NCBI GenBank assembly: GCA_947500445.1
Contig: CANMSB010000001.1
Location: 186,001-250,000, forward strand
From: an uncultured Flavobacteriaceae bacterium
Lineage (GTDB): Bacteria > Bacteroidota > Bacteroidia > Flavobacteriales > Flavobacteriaceae
DNA length: 64,000 nucleotides
Direction of reading: 5' to 3'
The notes beneath the pieces were generated by a model. That model was not told the origin of the DNA, did no database searches, and was given only the letters and a program-made list of their open reading frames with translations. This document shows positions 1 to 9,415 of the stretch, piece by piece. Position 1 is the stretch's first letter, and each line of letters opens with the position of its first letter. The translations under genes and the position numbers were made by a program.

Positions 1-306
1 CAAGGCGTAATAGGGAAAATCGAAAAGTCTGGTGATATTTTGCATACTTAGTTTCTGATAGGTTATTGCAAAATAGGAAAAGAAGGTTGGATTTGTTACG
101 GATCTATGAAAAATTTATATCTCAAATCGTCAAATTGTGAATAGACCAAGCTTTTTTTGATAGAAAACCACGTTACATTTCGGGTTTTTTCAGCTCGTCC
201 ACAATAAAACGTCATTTATCGTGTTCTAAATGCTGTTTGACTTAATGTAGGAAAAAACCTATAAAATATTTCCTATGTTAGCACAAATAACCCTAAATCT
301 TACTTT
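1..306. other. AT-rich non-coding left edge, upstream of the T9SS cargo gene
   Basis: This stretch has no open reading frame that resembles a protein. It is AT-rich and directly precedes the 869-residue secreted protein gene, so it probably holds that gene's promoter. A TTG near 237 followed about 20 nt later by TATAAAAT is a weak promoter candidate but does not match the TANNTTTG consensus well. Confidence 0.4.
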
Positions 307-2916
307 ATGAATCAGACCTATACTCCATTATTACTTTGGTTTCGACAGTCGAAACTTTTCACATTGTTGTGCTGCGGTATCGGTTTGGGCGCGTATGCCC
401 AATCGGAACCTTTTCAGTGCGATTACAATGCATACCTCTTCCAGTACAACGACATTTATGCTCTAGATCTTGCTTCGGGCAGCGCCTACTTGGTGGCCGA
501 GGATATCACGAGCGGAAACGTAAATGCAGCGGCTTATAATAGCGCGGACGGTTACATCTGGGGATATCTTTCCACCCCTGCAAAGACCATTGTACGCATC
601 GGGAAAAACTTTCAGACCGAATCGTACAATATTCCGGAACTTCCCGATTCCAACAACAAATATGTAGGCGATGTCAGTATCGACGGTATATATTACCTAA
701 GATCGGGCTCTTCCACCTATTATTCCATTGATTTAAATCCAGAATCCAATACCTACCTGGAGTTTTTGAACAGTCATGTGCTCAATAAGAGTATCAGTGT
801 TCACGATTGGGCCTTTAATGCTGTGGACGGTAAACTTTACACTGTTGAAAAAAATACCAACCACTTGTACCGGATTACTGCGGATACCGGTGATGTGGAG
901 GATTTGGGAGAAGTTCCCATTTTGTCGGGACTTAACTATACCTATGGGGCAGTCTATTTCGACGCGGACGGTAACTTTTATGTATCCGCGAACCAGACTG
1001 GTTCGGTCTATATCATTTCCAACGTACAAAACGCGGTGGTGAACGGTATCAGTTCGAACATTTTTGCTTTTGGTCCTTCTAGTTCGTTGAACGATGGTGC
1101 GCGCTGCCCTACCGCACCCGTTCCCCAAGAAGATTGTATCAACGGTTTGGACGATGATGGTGACGGATTGGTCGACTGTGACGACCCTTCCTGTTCCGGT
1201 GTAAGTAGTTGCCCGGTAATTACCCCTACTTCCAGTGGTAATAACGGAGGTTTGGAAAGCAACGATCGTTTGGCCGGAGTCATCGGAAGAAGAAATTATC
1301 AACGGGCCAAAAGAGGATATCGTTTTGATAACCTGACGGCAAAACAGGTCAGGAAAAGCAAATCGTACAAAAAAGCGGGGAAATATTCAAAAAACAATAT
1401 ACCGCTAGCTACACTGGTGCCGCTTGGCGTAATTGGTGAAACGGAAACGGTGGAATCCACACCGACCGATTTATTGAACCTTACCAATGCATCGGAAATT
1501 TATACTGTCGATTATTTGAAAAATAAAGAAACAAAGGGTGCTCTTATGGTGATCAAGACCGAAAATGGGGTATACGAGCATAGTAAGTTCATCTGTGATC
1601 GTTTTCTGGGAGCGGAACTTTTATCGGTCTCCACGATCAACATTCAAGAGCATTCTTTTATCAAATCCATTATCAAACAAGCCGATGGCAGTATAGAGTA
1701 CGTACTGATGCTCTCCGCCCGTTTGAACGGGGACAATCAGTTTGTGGTGGAATCGCACTGGAACATCGATGCCTATGAGAAAGGCGCGGCTTTTTACAAT
1801 TTTCAGGTATGGGCCAATTCCGTGGATGACCTAGTGACGCTGGGCGAAGAAATTTTGGCCCTTTTGGCCGTAAATGCCCCGATAACCGATTACAAGGCCT
1901 CCACACCGCCACCGGTGTTCGTAAAGTCGGCACGGTATCGTAACGGTAGTCTTGAAATGGAGTTGGTCAATACCAATAAGAGTAATGCGATTCGCATGGA
2001 GGGCGGTATGAAACTGACGGAAACCAGTACTTCGGAGACCATCCGTTTTGAAAAGTCGTTAGCGGGCTATCTGGATTCGGTACGCGTTGATACCGGTGCA
2101 TTGTTCGATTTTGGCTTTCGCATCCAAAATGAAAAAGGGGACACCCCGGACGACCTTTTTGTGGCCGATGCCCCTTGGGGACTGGACGCATCCTATAATA
2201 CCAGCACCGCAAAGATTTTTGAGATACTGCCAAACGAAGAGGCGTATCGGGGCGATGGGTATCGTGTAGAACGGAACGTTCATTTAGAAGGGACCACCAA
2301 CGATTACTTGGGGGTATACCGCGCCTTGAGTCCACGTTTTGCTCCAGTAGACCTATCCGCTTTTCAACATTTGGTTTTTGAAGCTTCCGGAACGGGACAA
2401 CTACAGGTAAAACTGCTTAAGGGTAACGGAATGGCCTACCGTACCACGGTCCAACTATCCGATGCGAAAAAGGTATATACCCTTTCGGCGGAATTGTTCA
2501 AGTCGGACGCCAATGAGATAGCGGATTTTAAGGACTTGAAAGTAATATCGTTCGAACTTCACGCCAAAAACGGTACGGATGAGGAAAAGAAAATAATGCT
2601 TGAAGATGTGGAATTTGCCAACTTTGATACTACCAATGACTTTATTTTGGCCGATACCAAAAAGTCGATTTTGATGCCAAATCCGATGAGCCGGTCCAGT
2701 ATCCTTTATTTTTATGAGGATACGGCCGCTACCTATACTTTTGAGCTGTATACGATGAACGGGAAAATAGTACCCTCGCATCGTTATGCCGGGGAGAGCC
2801 GGCCCGGTCAAAATCAATTTACCTTGGAAAGGGGAGGACTTCCTTCGGGGATCTACCTCTACAAATTGCAAAGTAGCAACGAAAAAACGTGGAGCGGTAA
2901 ACTTATGGTAAGGTAA
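307..2916 (+). CDS. secreted protein with T9SS type A C-terminal sorting domain
   Basis: The 869-residue product starts with a hydrophobic signal segment (about residues 17-31, ending AYAQ). Residues about 35-270 form a repeated, beta-rich region that reads like a propeller-type LpqB/DUF6923 domain. Around residues 277-300 lies an acidic, cysteine-containing GLDDDGDGLVDCDDP motif like the calcium-binding MopE-type repeats of other secreted Bacteroidota proteins. A linker and a beta-sandwich-like region follow. The last 80 residues (MPNPMSRSS... LPSGIYLYKL... GKLMVR) match the T9SS type A sorting domain, which directs export through the outer membrane and surface attachment or release. No enzymatic motif was recognised, so its ligand is unknown. 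It is monocistronic and convergent with the GNAT gene 33 bp downstream. Confidence 0.8.
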   Translation: MNQTYTPLLLWFRQSKLFTLLCCGIGLGAYAQSEPFQCDYNAYLFQYNDIYALDLASGSAYLVAEDITSGNVNAAAYNSADGYIWGYLSTPAKTIVRIGKNFQTESYNIPELPDSNNKYVGDVSIDGIYYLRSGSSTYYSIDLNPESNTYLEFLNSHVLNKSISVHDWAFNAVDGKLYTVEKNTNHLYRITADTGDVEDLGEVPILSGLNYTYGAVYFDADGNFYVSANQTGSVYIISNVQNAVVNGISSNIFAFGPSSSLNDGARCPTAPVPQEDCINGLDDDGDGLVDCDDPSCSGVSSCPVITPTSSGNNGGLESNDRLAGVIGRRNYQRAKRGYRFDNLTAKQVRKSKSYKKAGKYSKNNIPLATLVPLGVIGETETVESTPTDLLNLTNASEIYTVDYLKNKETKGALMVIKTENGVYEHSKFICDRFLGAELLSVSTINIQEHSFIKSIIKQADGSIEYVLMLSARLNGDNQFVVESHWNIDAYEKGAAFYNFQVWANSVDDLVTLGEEILALLAVNAPITDYKASTPPPVFVKSARYRNGSLEMELVNTNKSNAIRMEGGMKLTETSTSETIRFEKSLAGYLDSVRVDTGALFDFGFRIQNEKGDTPDDLFVADAPWGLDASYNTSTAKIFEILPNEEAYRGDGYRVERNVHLEGTTNDYLGVYRALSPRFAPVDLSAFQHLVFEASGTGQLQVKLLKGNGMAYRTTVQLSDAKKVYTLSAELFKSDANEIADFKDLKVISFELHAKNGTDEEKKIMLEDVEFANFDTTNDFILADTKKSILMPNPMSRSSILYFYEDTAATYTFELYTMNGKIVPSHRYAGESRPGQNQFTLERGGLPSGIYLYKLQSSNEKTWSGKLMVR

Positions 2917-2949
2917 CGATACATAATGTTACGGTATTTTCGTAGCAGA

Positions 2950-3411
2950 TCATAGATGTAACTTCATGCCTTCGTGGCTTGCAGCAAAACCTAATTTTTG
3001 ATAAAATAAAAGCGCTTTCGGGCGCTTTTTGTCCGTTGTGAGCTGTACTACATGCGCTCCTTTCGTTTTTGCACGAGCGATCGCCCATTCAAAAAGTAGT
3101 TGTCCGATACCCGTACCCCGATGGTCTTCATGAATTCGGACCGCTTCTATTTGGGCACGCGTTCCTCCCCGGTAGGTGAGGTATGGGATAAAACTGAGTT
3201 GTAAGGTGCCGATGATTTTTTGGTCCTTGTTTTCCAATACGGTCAACTCTTGGTTCGTGTCTTTTTGGATACGGACAAATGCCTCATGGTAGCTATTGGG
3301 AAGCGGTTGTTCATAACGTTCACGTTGGGCGCCCAAGGCATCGTTGGCCAATAGTTGGACGATATAGGGCAGGTCGTTTAATTCGGCAGGTCGTATCGTC
3401 ATGTGCGTCAA
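2950..3411 (-). CDS. GNAT family N-acetyltransferase
   Basis: The 153-residue protein has the size and order of motifs of a stand-alone GNAT acetyltransferase. It begins ITIRPAELNDLPYIVQLL-like (here MTIRPAELNDLP), has the motif B strand RGGTRAQIEAVRIHEDHRG and the acetyl-CoA pyrophosphate loop RGTGIGQLL at about residues 96-104, and ends with the typical FYQKLGF segment near residue 143. GNAT enzymes move the acetyl group of acetyl-CoA to an amine; the substrate cannot be read from the sequence. M1 is TTG-free ATG at 3411; an internal Met at residue 4 is equally plausible because the family motif begins there. It lies between a convergent gene and purL, 51 bp downstream of purL's stop. Confidence 0.85.
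   Translation of the reverse strand: MTHMTIRPAELNDLPYIVQLLANDALGAQRERYEQPLPNSYHEAFVRIQKDTNQELTVLENKDQKIIGTLQLSFIPYLTYRGGTRAQIEAVRIHEDHRGTGIGQLLFEWAIARAKTKGAHVVQLTTDKKRPKALLFYQKLGFAASHEGMKLHL
3008..3030 (+). terminator. hairpin plus T-run lying inside the convergent GNAT gene
   Basis: AAAAGCGC (3008-3015) and GCGCTTTT (3022-3029) form an 8-bp stem with a 6-nt loop followed by T residues on the plus strand. It would terminate the upstream secreted-protein transcript, although it lies within the last codons of the opposing acetyltransferase gene. The same bases encode part of that protein, so coincidence is possible. Confidence 0.45.
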
Positions 3412-3462
3412 TCGGTTTTAATTATTTTTAAATTATCGAACCGCCAGAATTTCATAAACATG

Positions 3463-6400
3463 TCATTTTTTGGCCATATCGTTCAGCCATTTCTTGGCGT
3501 TTAAGAAGGCCTCTAGCCATGGCGATACGGTATCTTCCTTTCTCGAAGCGGGGTAGTAGGCCCAATTCCAAGGAAAAATGGAACGTTCGATATGGGGCAT
3601 GGTCACCAAGTGCCTACCGGTTTTATCGCAGAGCATTGCCGTATTGAAATCACTTCCATTCGGGTTTGCCGGATACCCGTCATACCCATACTTGGCCACT
3701 ATTTGATAGTGTTGTTCCGCTTCCGTAAGGCTGAACTTTCCTTCTCCGTGCGATATCCAAACACCTAAAGTGGTGCCGGCCAAAGAAGATAGCATTACCG
3801 AATTATTTTCCTCAATGGTGACCGATGTAAAACTACTTTCGTGTTTTTGGGAATCGTTATAGGTCATCTTACCGTGAACGGCATGTTCCGGATTGATCAG
3901 GTCGAGTTCCATAAAAAGTTGACATCCATTACAGATGCCGATAGACAAGGTATCCGGTCGGGCAAAAAAGTTTTTTAAGGCCCTATTTGCTTTCTCATTG
4001 TATTTGAACGCTCCGGCCCATCCTTTGGCGCTGCCCAACACATCGGAATTGGAAAAACCTCCGACGGCCCCTATAAATTGAATTTCCTCTAACGTTTCCC
4101 GGCCACTGATCAGATCGGTCATATGAACGTCCTTAACATCAAAACCTGCCAGGTACATGGCGTTTGCCATTTCCCGTTCACTATTGCTTCCCTTTTCCCG
4201 CAAAATCGCCGCTTTTGGTCTTTGGGCCGGCCCGTGTTGCGGTATGGCCTGCGTCCACGAATCGGGGAAACGAAAGGTCAATTTCTGATGCTTATAATTT
4301 TCAAAACGTGCTGCCGCCAATCCATTAGCGGTTTGTTTTTGATCTAAAAGGAAAGAGGTTTTGTACCAAGTATCCCTTATGGTCTCGATGTTAAGCCCCA
4401 TTTCCATACCGCCGTTTCTGATCAGTAGGGTAGGTGTTTCGGTGACCTTACCTATCTTGTTCACTTCTATTCCCGCTTCAAGGAACAGGCTTTCAACGGC
4501 GTCGTCCTTGGCCTGAAAAACAATACCAATGTTTTCCGAGAACAGTAGTTTAATGGTATCGGCTTCCCCTAAGGCCGATAGGTCCAATTCGGCACCCAAA
4601 TCGGTATCCGCAAAGCAGAGCTCCAATAAAGTAACGATCAGCCCTCCCGATGCAATATCGTGGCCTGCGGCAATACGGCCTTCCTTAATACAGTACTGCA
4701 TGGTATCAAAGGCTTTTTTGAAGTAATCCGCATCCGTGATGGTCGGTGCCTCTTGCCCGATAGCATTGCGTACCTGCCCAAAAGAGGAACCGCCCAAACG
4801 ATATGCGTCCCGGCTTAGGTTGATATGGTAAATACTTCCCGCATCTTTTTGCAGTACGGGTTCCACCACCTGTGTAATGTTTTCGCAATGTGCGGCGGCG
4901 GAGATGATTACGGTACCTGGGGAAATAACATCTTCTTCCGGGTAGCGTTGTTTCATGGACAGCGAGTCCTTGCCGGTGGGTACATTGATGCCGAGTTCGA
5001 TCGAAAAATCGGAAACAGCTTTCACCGCTTGGTACAAACGGGCGTCTTCGCCTTCGTTTTTACAGGGCCACATCCAATTTGCGGAGAGGGAGACGGAGCT
5101 TAGTCCATTTTTAAGCGGAGCCCAAACGATGTTGGTCAATGCCTCGCCGATACTGTTTTTGCTTCCGGCCGATGGATCGATCAATCCTGAAATTGGGGAA
5201 TGGCCAATACTTGTGGCGATTCCTTCCTTTCCCTTGAAATCCAATGCCATCACGCCCAAATTGTTTAGCGGTAGCTGTAAGGGTCCAGCACATTGTTGTT
5301 TGGCCACCTTGCCACCCACGCAACGGTCTACCTTATTGGTGAGCCAATCTTTACAACCCACGGCTTCCAATTGCAACACCTGATCGAGATAATCGTGAAA
5401 AAATTCTAGGGAATATTCCGCATCTGCATAGTTCCGCTGCACCGTAACATCGTTCATGACGGTTTTGGGCGAACTGCCGAACATGTCCTCCAAGTCCATA
5501 TCCATTGGTTTTTCACCACTGGTCGCCGATGCAAAGGTAAACCTGTCATCGCCCGTAACCGTTCCCACTTTATAGAGCGGGGAACGTTCCCGTTCGGCAA
5601 TACGTTCCAAAAGGGCGGCATCGTTTTTTCCGATGACCAGACCCATACGCTCTTGCGATTCGTTGCCGATAATTTCTTTGGCCGAAAGGGTGGGATCCCC
5701 TACCGGTAGTCGATCTAAGTCTATGGCACCACCGGTCTCTTCCACCAATTCGGAAAGACAGTTCAAATGTCCCCCAGCCCCATGGTCATGTATGGATACA
5801 ATGGTATTGTGATCGCTCTCGACCATTCCCCTGATGGCGTTGGCGGCCCGTTTTTGCATTTCGGGATTCGACCGCTGTATAGCGTTCAACTCGATGGAGG
5901 AGCTGAATGCACCGGTGTCCGCACTGGAAACGGCGGCACCTCCCATACCGATACGGTAGTTGTCACCGCCCAAAATGATGATTTCGTCACCATTTTCAGG
6001 GGTTGCCTTTAAGGCTTGTTCGGCCTTACCATAGCCGATACCGCCTGCCTGCATAATCACTTTATCGTAAGCCAATTTACGGGGCTGTCCTTCGTTGGAT
6101 GAGGTGCTTTCATCATGTTCAAAGGTCAGTACCGAACCACTTATCAACGGTTGTCCAAACTTGTTGCCAAAGTCGGAAGCCCCGTTGGACGCCTTTATCA
6201 AAATATCGATAGGGGTTTGGTATAGCCATTTTCTAGCGGGCATTGCCTGTTCCCAAACACGATCTTTTTCCAATCGCGAATAGGCGGTCATATACACCGC
6301 GGTCCCGGCAAGTGGCAAAGAACCCTTTCCACCGGCCAACCGGTCGCGAATTTCGCCTCCGGATCCCGTTGCCGCCCCATTGAATGGCTCTACGGTGGTC

Positions 6401-7155
6401 GGAAAGTTATGGGTCTCCGCCTTTAGGGAAATCACGGAATCAAAAGTCGATTCTTGATAAAAGTCAGGTACGTCCGCACTTTTTGGAGCAAATTGTACGA
6501 CTTCCGGACCTTTTACAAAGGCTACGTTGTCCTTGTACGCGGAAACGATCCCGTTGGGGTTTTCCTTAGAAGTTTGTTTTATCAGTTTGAATAGGGAACC
6601 CGGTTTTTCCGCTCCATCGATTACAAAGGTACCGTTGAATATTTTATGACGGCAATGTTCGGAATTTACCTGACTGAACCCAAAAACTTCCGAATCGGTC
6701 AAAGGTCTGCCCAGTTTTGAAGCGAGTGCTTCCAGATAGTCTACTTCCTCAGTGCTCAATGCCAAACCTTCCTGATCGTTAAAAGCGGCGATGTCCTTGA
6801 TGTCCAGTACCGGTTCGGGAACGATATCAATGGTAAAGATATCCTGGTCCAAACCGTCGAACTTTTGAGAGAGCATGGGATCAAAATCGTTAAAATCGGC
6901 GGCTACGTTATAAAACTCTTCGATACGCAGTATACCCTCGATACCCATATTTTGAGTGATTTCGGTAGCATTGGTACTCCAAGGCGTAACCATTGCCGCT
7001 CTGGGACCAATAAAAAAGGCGTCGAGTGACGCCGTATTTATTTTTGGTCGGTTTCCGAACAACCAAACTAATTTATCGATGTTTTCTTGTGAAAGTTCTT
7101 GTGCTGTGGCTACAGCAAAAACCTTGTTTTTTACCTCTCCGAAAAAGTGAATCAT
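3463..7155 (-). CDS. purL: phosphoribosylformylglycinamidine synthase (large single-chain PurL)
   Basis: This 1230-residue enzyme makes formylglycinamidine ribonucleotide from FGAR, glutamine and ATP, the fourth step of purine biosynthesis. It is the large form in which the synthetase and the glutamine amidotransferase (PurQ-like) domains are fused. The N-terminal PurS-like part covers about residues 1-150. The motif NSEHCRHKIFNG near 168 and the glycine-rich AIR-synthase-like halves follow. The C-terminal class I glutaminase begins about residue 960, with the nucleophile in GICNGCQLF near 1074 and the MPHIER His/Glu pair near 1188. Length agrees with the family. A TAAATTTG promoter element is 33 bp upstream of the start. 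purB, a later gene of the same pathway, is about 45 kb away in this window. Confidence 0.96.
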   Translation of the reverse strand: MIHFFGEVKNKVFAVATAQELSQENIDKLVWLFGNRPKINTASLDAFFIGPRAAMVTPWSTNATEITQNMGIEGILRIEEFYNVAADFNDFDPMLSQKFDGLDQDIFTIDIVPEPVLDIKDIAAFNDQEGLALSTEEVDYLEALASKLGRPLTDSEVFGFSQVNSEHCRHKIFNGTFVIDGAEKPGSLFKLIKQTSKENPNGIVSAYKDNVAFVKGPEVVQFAPKSADVPDFYQESTFDSVISLKAETHNFPTTVEPFNGAATGSGGEIRDRLAGGKGSLPLAGTAVYMTAYSRLEKDRVWEQAMPARKWLYQTPIDILIKASNGASDFGNKFGQPLISGSVLTFEHDESTSSNEGQPRKLAYDKVIMQAGGIGYGKAEQALKATPENGDEIIILGGDNYRIGMGGAAVSSADTGAFSSSIELNAIQRSNPEMQKRAANAIRGMVESDHNTIVSIHDHGAGGHLNCLSELVEETGGAIDLDRLPVGDPTLSAKEIIGNESQERMGLVIGKNDAALLERIAERERSPLYKVGTVTGDDRFTFASATSGEKPMDMDLEDMFGSSPKTVMNDVTVQRNYADAEYSLEFFHDYLDQVLQLEAVGCKDWLTNKVDRCVGGKVAKQQCAGPLQLPLNNLGVMALDFKGKEGIATSIGHSPISGLIDPSAGSKNSIGEALTNIVWAPLKNGLSSVSLSANWMWPCKNEGEDARLYQAVKAVSDFSIELGINVPTGKDSLSMKQRYPEEDVISPGTVIISAAAHCENITQVVEPVLQKDAGSIYHINLSRDAYRLGGSSFGQVRNAIGQEAPTITDADYFKKAFDTMQYCIKEGRIAAGHDIASGGLIVTLLELCFADTDLGAELDLSALGEADTIKLLFSENIGIVFQAKDDAVESLFLEAGIEVNKIGKVTETPTLLIRNGGMEMGLNIETIRDTWYKTSFLLDQKQTANGLAAARFENYKHQKLTFRFPDSWTQAIPQHGPAQRPKAAILREKGSNSEREMANAMYLAGFDVKDVHMTDLISGRETLEEIQFIGAVGGFSNSDVLGSAKGWAGAFKYNEKANRALKNFFARPDTLSIGICNGCQLFMELDLINPEHAVHGKMTYNDSQKHESSFTSVTIEENNSVMLSSLAGTTLGVWISHGEGKFSLTEAEQHYQIVAKYGYDGYPANPNGSDFNTAMLCDKTGRHLVTMPHIERSIFPWNWAYYPASRKEDTVSPWLEAFLNAKKWLNDMAKK

Positions 7156-7494
7156 TGAGTGCTGGGATTGTTGGGTTTTAGAAAAGCCAAATTTACGGTA
7201 TTTGCTAGAAATTAGATGTTGAAATGCAGAAGGGATTCCGATGAGAAATCAACAGTTTTCAGAACGAATTGTTCATTACTTCCCTGCTCAGGGGATATCG
7301 CATCAAAGGAATGCGACCTACAGATACATGGGCCGGATTCGATGGGCCGAACACCTTTTGAACCGCGAAGCGGCAAAAACACGCTGAAATCGCTCTTGGC
7401 GGACCAATGTTCCCTTTTCTTTATAAGGGTATTCTGTTATCGTACTTTAGATAGCCAATTTATCCACCATTTTGATGTGGGAACGGTTTGCCGG
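7156..7494. other. 339-bp gene-free gap between purL and the rRNA methyltransferase gene
   Basis: Apart from the putative purL promoter element near its left end, no gene, RNA or repeat was recognised. An open frame on the plus strand crosses it (7216-7551) but has no recognisable protein features and runs into the methyltransferase gene on the other strand. Base composition is not obviously lower in GC than neighbouring genes, which is slightly unusual for a spacer. Confidence 0.4.
7188..7195 (-). promoter_or_regulatory. putative -7 element of the purL promoter (TAAATTTG)
   Basis: On the minus strand TAAATTTG matches the Bacteroidota -7 consensus TANNTTTG and sits 33 bp upstream of the purL start codon. 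No good TTG -33 element was seen at the expected distance, so this is a partial match. Confidence 0.45.
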
Positions 7495-8706
7495 TCACTT
7501 CTTTTCCAACAAGGCCATGTAGAAGCCATCAAAACCACTGGTAGCGGCTGAAATCTTTTTTTCTGCTGTTAAGGAAAACGCACTTCCGGCCTCCGATGCT
7601 AAAAATGCCTTTACCTGGTCTTGATTCTCTTGAGGTAAGATGGAACAGGTAGCGTAAACCATTTTTCCTTCGGGCTTTACCATTTTACTGTAGTTCTGAA
7701 GAATGTCTTGCTGAACTTTGGTTATTTTTTCCAGAAATTCCGGTTGTAGTTTCCATTTGGTATCGGGATTTCTTCTGATAACGCCAAGCCCTGTACAGGG
7801 TGCATCCAACAAGAGCCGGTCGGCCTTCCCATGCAATTTTTTAATGACCTTACTCGATGTAATTTCCCTAGGTTCAATATTGTGGGCACCATTTCTTCGG
7901 GCACGGCGCTTGAGTTCCTTTAGTTTGCTACCATAGATATCCATGGCGATGAGCTGTCCTTTATTTTCCATAAGACCGGCCAAATGAAGGGTCTTTCCAC
8001 CGGCTCCGGCGCAAGCGTCCACTACACGTTGCCCGGCTTTTACATCCAATAAAGCCGCGACAAGCTGGGAACTGGCATCTTGTACTTCGAACCACCCATC
8101 TTTAAATGCTTTTGTTAAAAATACATTCGTACGTTCCGGTAACCGTAGGGCCAAAGGATATCCCTTGATGGACTCCGTTGTTATGTTTTCGTTTTGCAAT
8201 GCCTTTTGCAAATCGCTTTTGGTAGTCTTTAAAGGATTGGTGCGTAGGATGACCTCTGCTTTTTTGTTGAGGGCCGTAAGCTCAGCAGTCCATTTTTTTT
8301 CGCCCAGGGCCGATACGCCTAGCGCATCGATCCAATCGGGTACCGCCTCCTTGAACTTTCTAATTTTGGAAAGTTCGTCGAACCTGCCCTTTATCCTTCT
8401 TTCCGGTGTGGGTTCGATCTGTTTCCAATCGGGTAGTGCTATGCCTTTTAAAACGGCCCAAACGGCCCACATGCGGAACAAGTCCGGTCGACCAAAAGGC
8501 GCTTTTACCTCTGCAATTTCGGTATATAACCTTTTATAACGGACCATTTCATAAGTAGTTTCAGCAATAAAACCTCGGTCCCTAACACCCCAACGTTTGT
8601 CGTACTTTAATACCTTTTGTACCACTTTGTCGGCATATTCCCCTTCGTTAAAAATAAGGTTGAGGGCATCTATAACCGCAAAAACAAGGTTTCTATGTAG
8701 TTTCAT
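7495..8706 (-). CDS. RsmB/NOP-family rRNA (cytosine-C5) methyltransferase
   Basis: The 403-residue protein is an S-adenosylmethionine-dependent RNA m5C methyltransferase. The N-terminal half (about 1-150) resembles the helical NusB/RsmB-type RNA-binding region. The catalytic Rossmann domain shows motif I DACAGAGGKTLHLAG (about 230), motif IV DAPCTGLGV with the release cysteine (about 305) and motif VI YATCSILPQEN with the nucleophilic cysteine (about 355). I start it at ATG 8706 (MKLHRN) rather than the ATG 42 bp upstream, because homologues begin with this short stretch. The exact rRNA target cannot be told from sequence; 16S rRNA m5C967 is the usual RsmB target. Confidence 0.88.
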   Translation of the reverse strand: MKLHRNLVFAVIDALNLIFNEGEYADKVVQKVLKYDKRWGVRDRGFIAETTYEMVRYKRLYTEIAEVKAPFGRPDLFRMWAVWAVLKGIALPDWKQIEPTPERRIKGRFDELSKIRKFKEAVPDWIDALGVSALGEKKWTAELTALNKKAEVILRTNPLKTTKSDLQKALQNENITTESIKGYPLALRLPERTNVFLTKAFKDGWFEVQDASSQLVAALLDVKAGQRVVDACAGAGGKTLHLAGLMENKGQLIAMDIYGSKLKELKRRARRNGAHNIEPREITSSKVIKKLHGKADRLLLDAPCTGLGVIRRNPDTKWKLQPEFLEKITKVQQDILQNYSKMVKPEGKMVYATCSILPQENQDQVKAFLASEAGSAFSLTAEKKISAATSGFDGFYMALLEKK

Positions 8707-8895
8707 CTTCCAAAAATAAGAGTGCAAAGGTATTCTTTCTTTTTTCAAAAGCGGTAGTAGGTGACTTCAAATACCAAAAAGCTTAAACCTTGCGTTGGTA
8801 AAAGCAAAAATGGTATAACACCGGTCCTTTTGGCAATTTTTCGCGCCGATTATATGTTGCCGATGGTATTGGAATAACGCATTTTGCGAGGAATC

Positions 8896-8926
8896 AAAAA
8901 AAGGGAAATCAATATTGATTTCCCTT
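8896..8926 (-). terminator. intrinsic terminator of the sigma-factor operon
   Basis: AAGGGAAATCAA (8901-8912) and TTGATTTCCCTT (8915-8926) form a perfect 12-bp stem with a 2-nt loop. Read on the minus strand it is followed by seven T residues. It lies 37 bp beyond the stop of the last gene of the ECF sigma operon. Confidence 0.85.
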
Positions 8927-8962
8927 GGGTCAAACGCGTTCAGTATTATTCGAAGTTACCAA

Positions 8963-9415
8963 TCAATTGCCGACTTCACGATTCTGTCGATACCTTTTAA
9001 TCAATTCCCGTTTAAAGTCTTCTTCGGCCTTTAAAAGTGCAAAAGTTTTCTTTGGGGACAACAGGCCTTTTACTTTTCGTATCAGTTTTTCCTGTTCCTC
9101 GTGTTTTTCCGCTTCAAGATCCAGGTGTTTTTCGAGGAGTTTGTCCGCTTCGGCTTCCGATACTCCGTCCAAATTTCTAAGTTTTGCCCTAATTTGGGTG
9201 CGTTCGGCCACTCTAAGGTCTTCCATTACCTTTTCATGCTCGTTATAAATGGGCCAAAAGGCTTGGGCTTCCTTACTGGTCAAATTCAACCGCTCGGTGA
9301 TAAAAGCGACCTTCAGGGATTTTATCTTATCCCTTACCGGTCGATTTTGTGCGAAGCCTACGGTGCAGCACAGCAACAGCGCCAGCGCCAGTATTGTTCT
9401 AATAGATTTCATCAT
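8963..9415 (-). CDS. small secreted helical protein (Spy/sensor-like), last gene of sigma operon
   Basis: The 150-residue protein has a clear signal peptide (SIRTILALALLLCCTVGFAQ). The mature part is predicted to be almost entirely charged alpha helix: it contains LNLTSKEAQAFWPIYNEHEK near residues 44-63, a motif common in Bacteroidota Spy/LTXXQ-like periplasmic proteins. Its 5' end overlaps the anti-sigma-like gene by 17 bp, so the two are translationally coupled and co-transcribed. A role in envelope stress sensing or protection, under the sigma factor, is an inference from context; no enzyme motif is present. M2 is an alternative start. Confidence 0.7.
   Translation of the reverse strand: MMKSIRTILALALLLCCTVGFAQNRPVRDKIKSLKVAFITERLNLTSKEAQAFWPIYNEHEKVMEDLRVAERTQIRAKLRNLDGVSEAEADKLLEKHLDLEAEKHEEQEKLIRKVKGLLSPKKTFALLKAEEDFKRELIKRYRQNREVGN

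Noticed and set aside
7216-7551. 111-codon plus-strand frame between purL and the rRNA methyltransferase gene
   Set aside because: The translation is low in recognisable structure, overlaps the confirmed methyltransferase gene on the other strand and has no promoter or ribosome-binding site.
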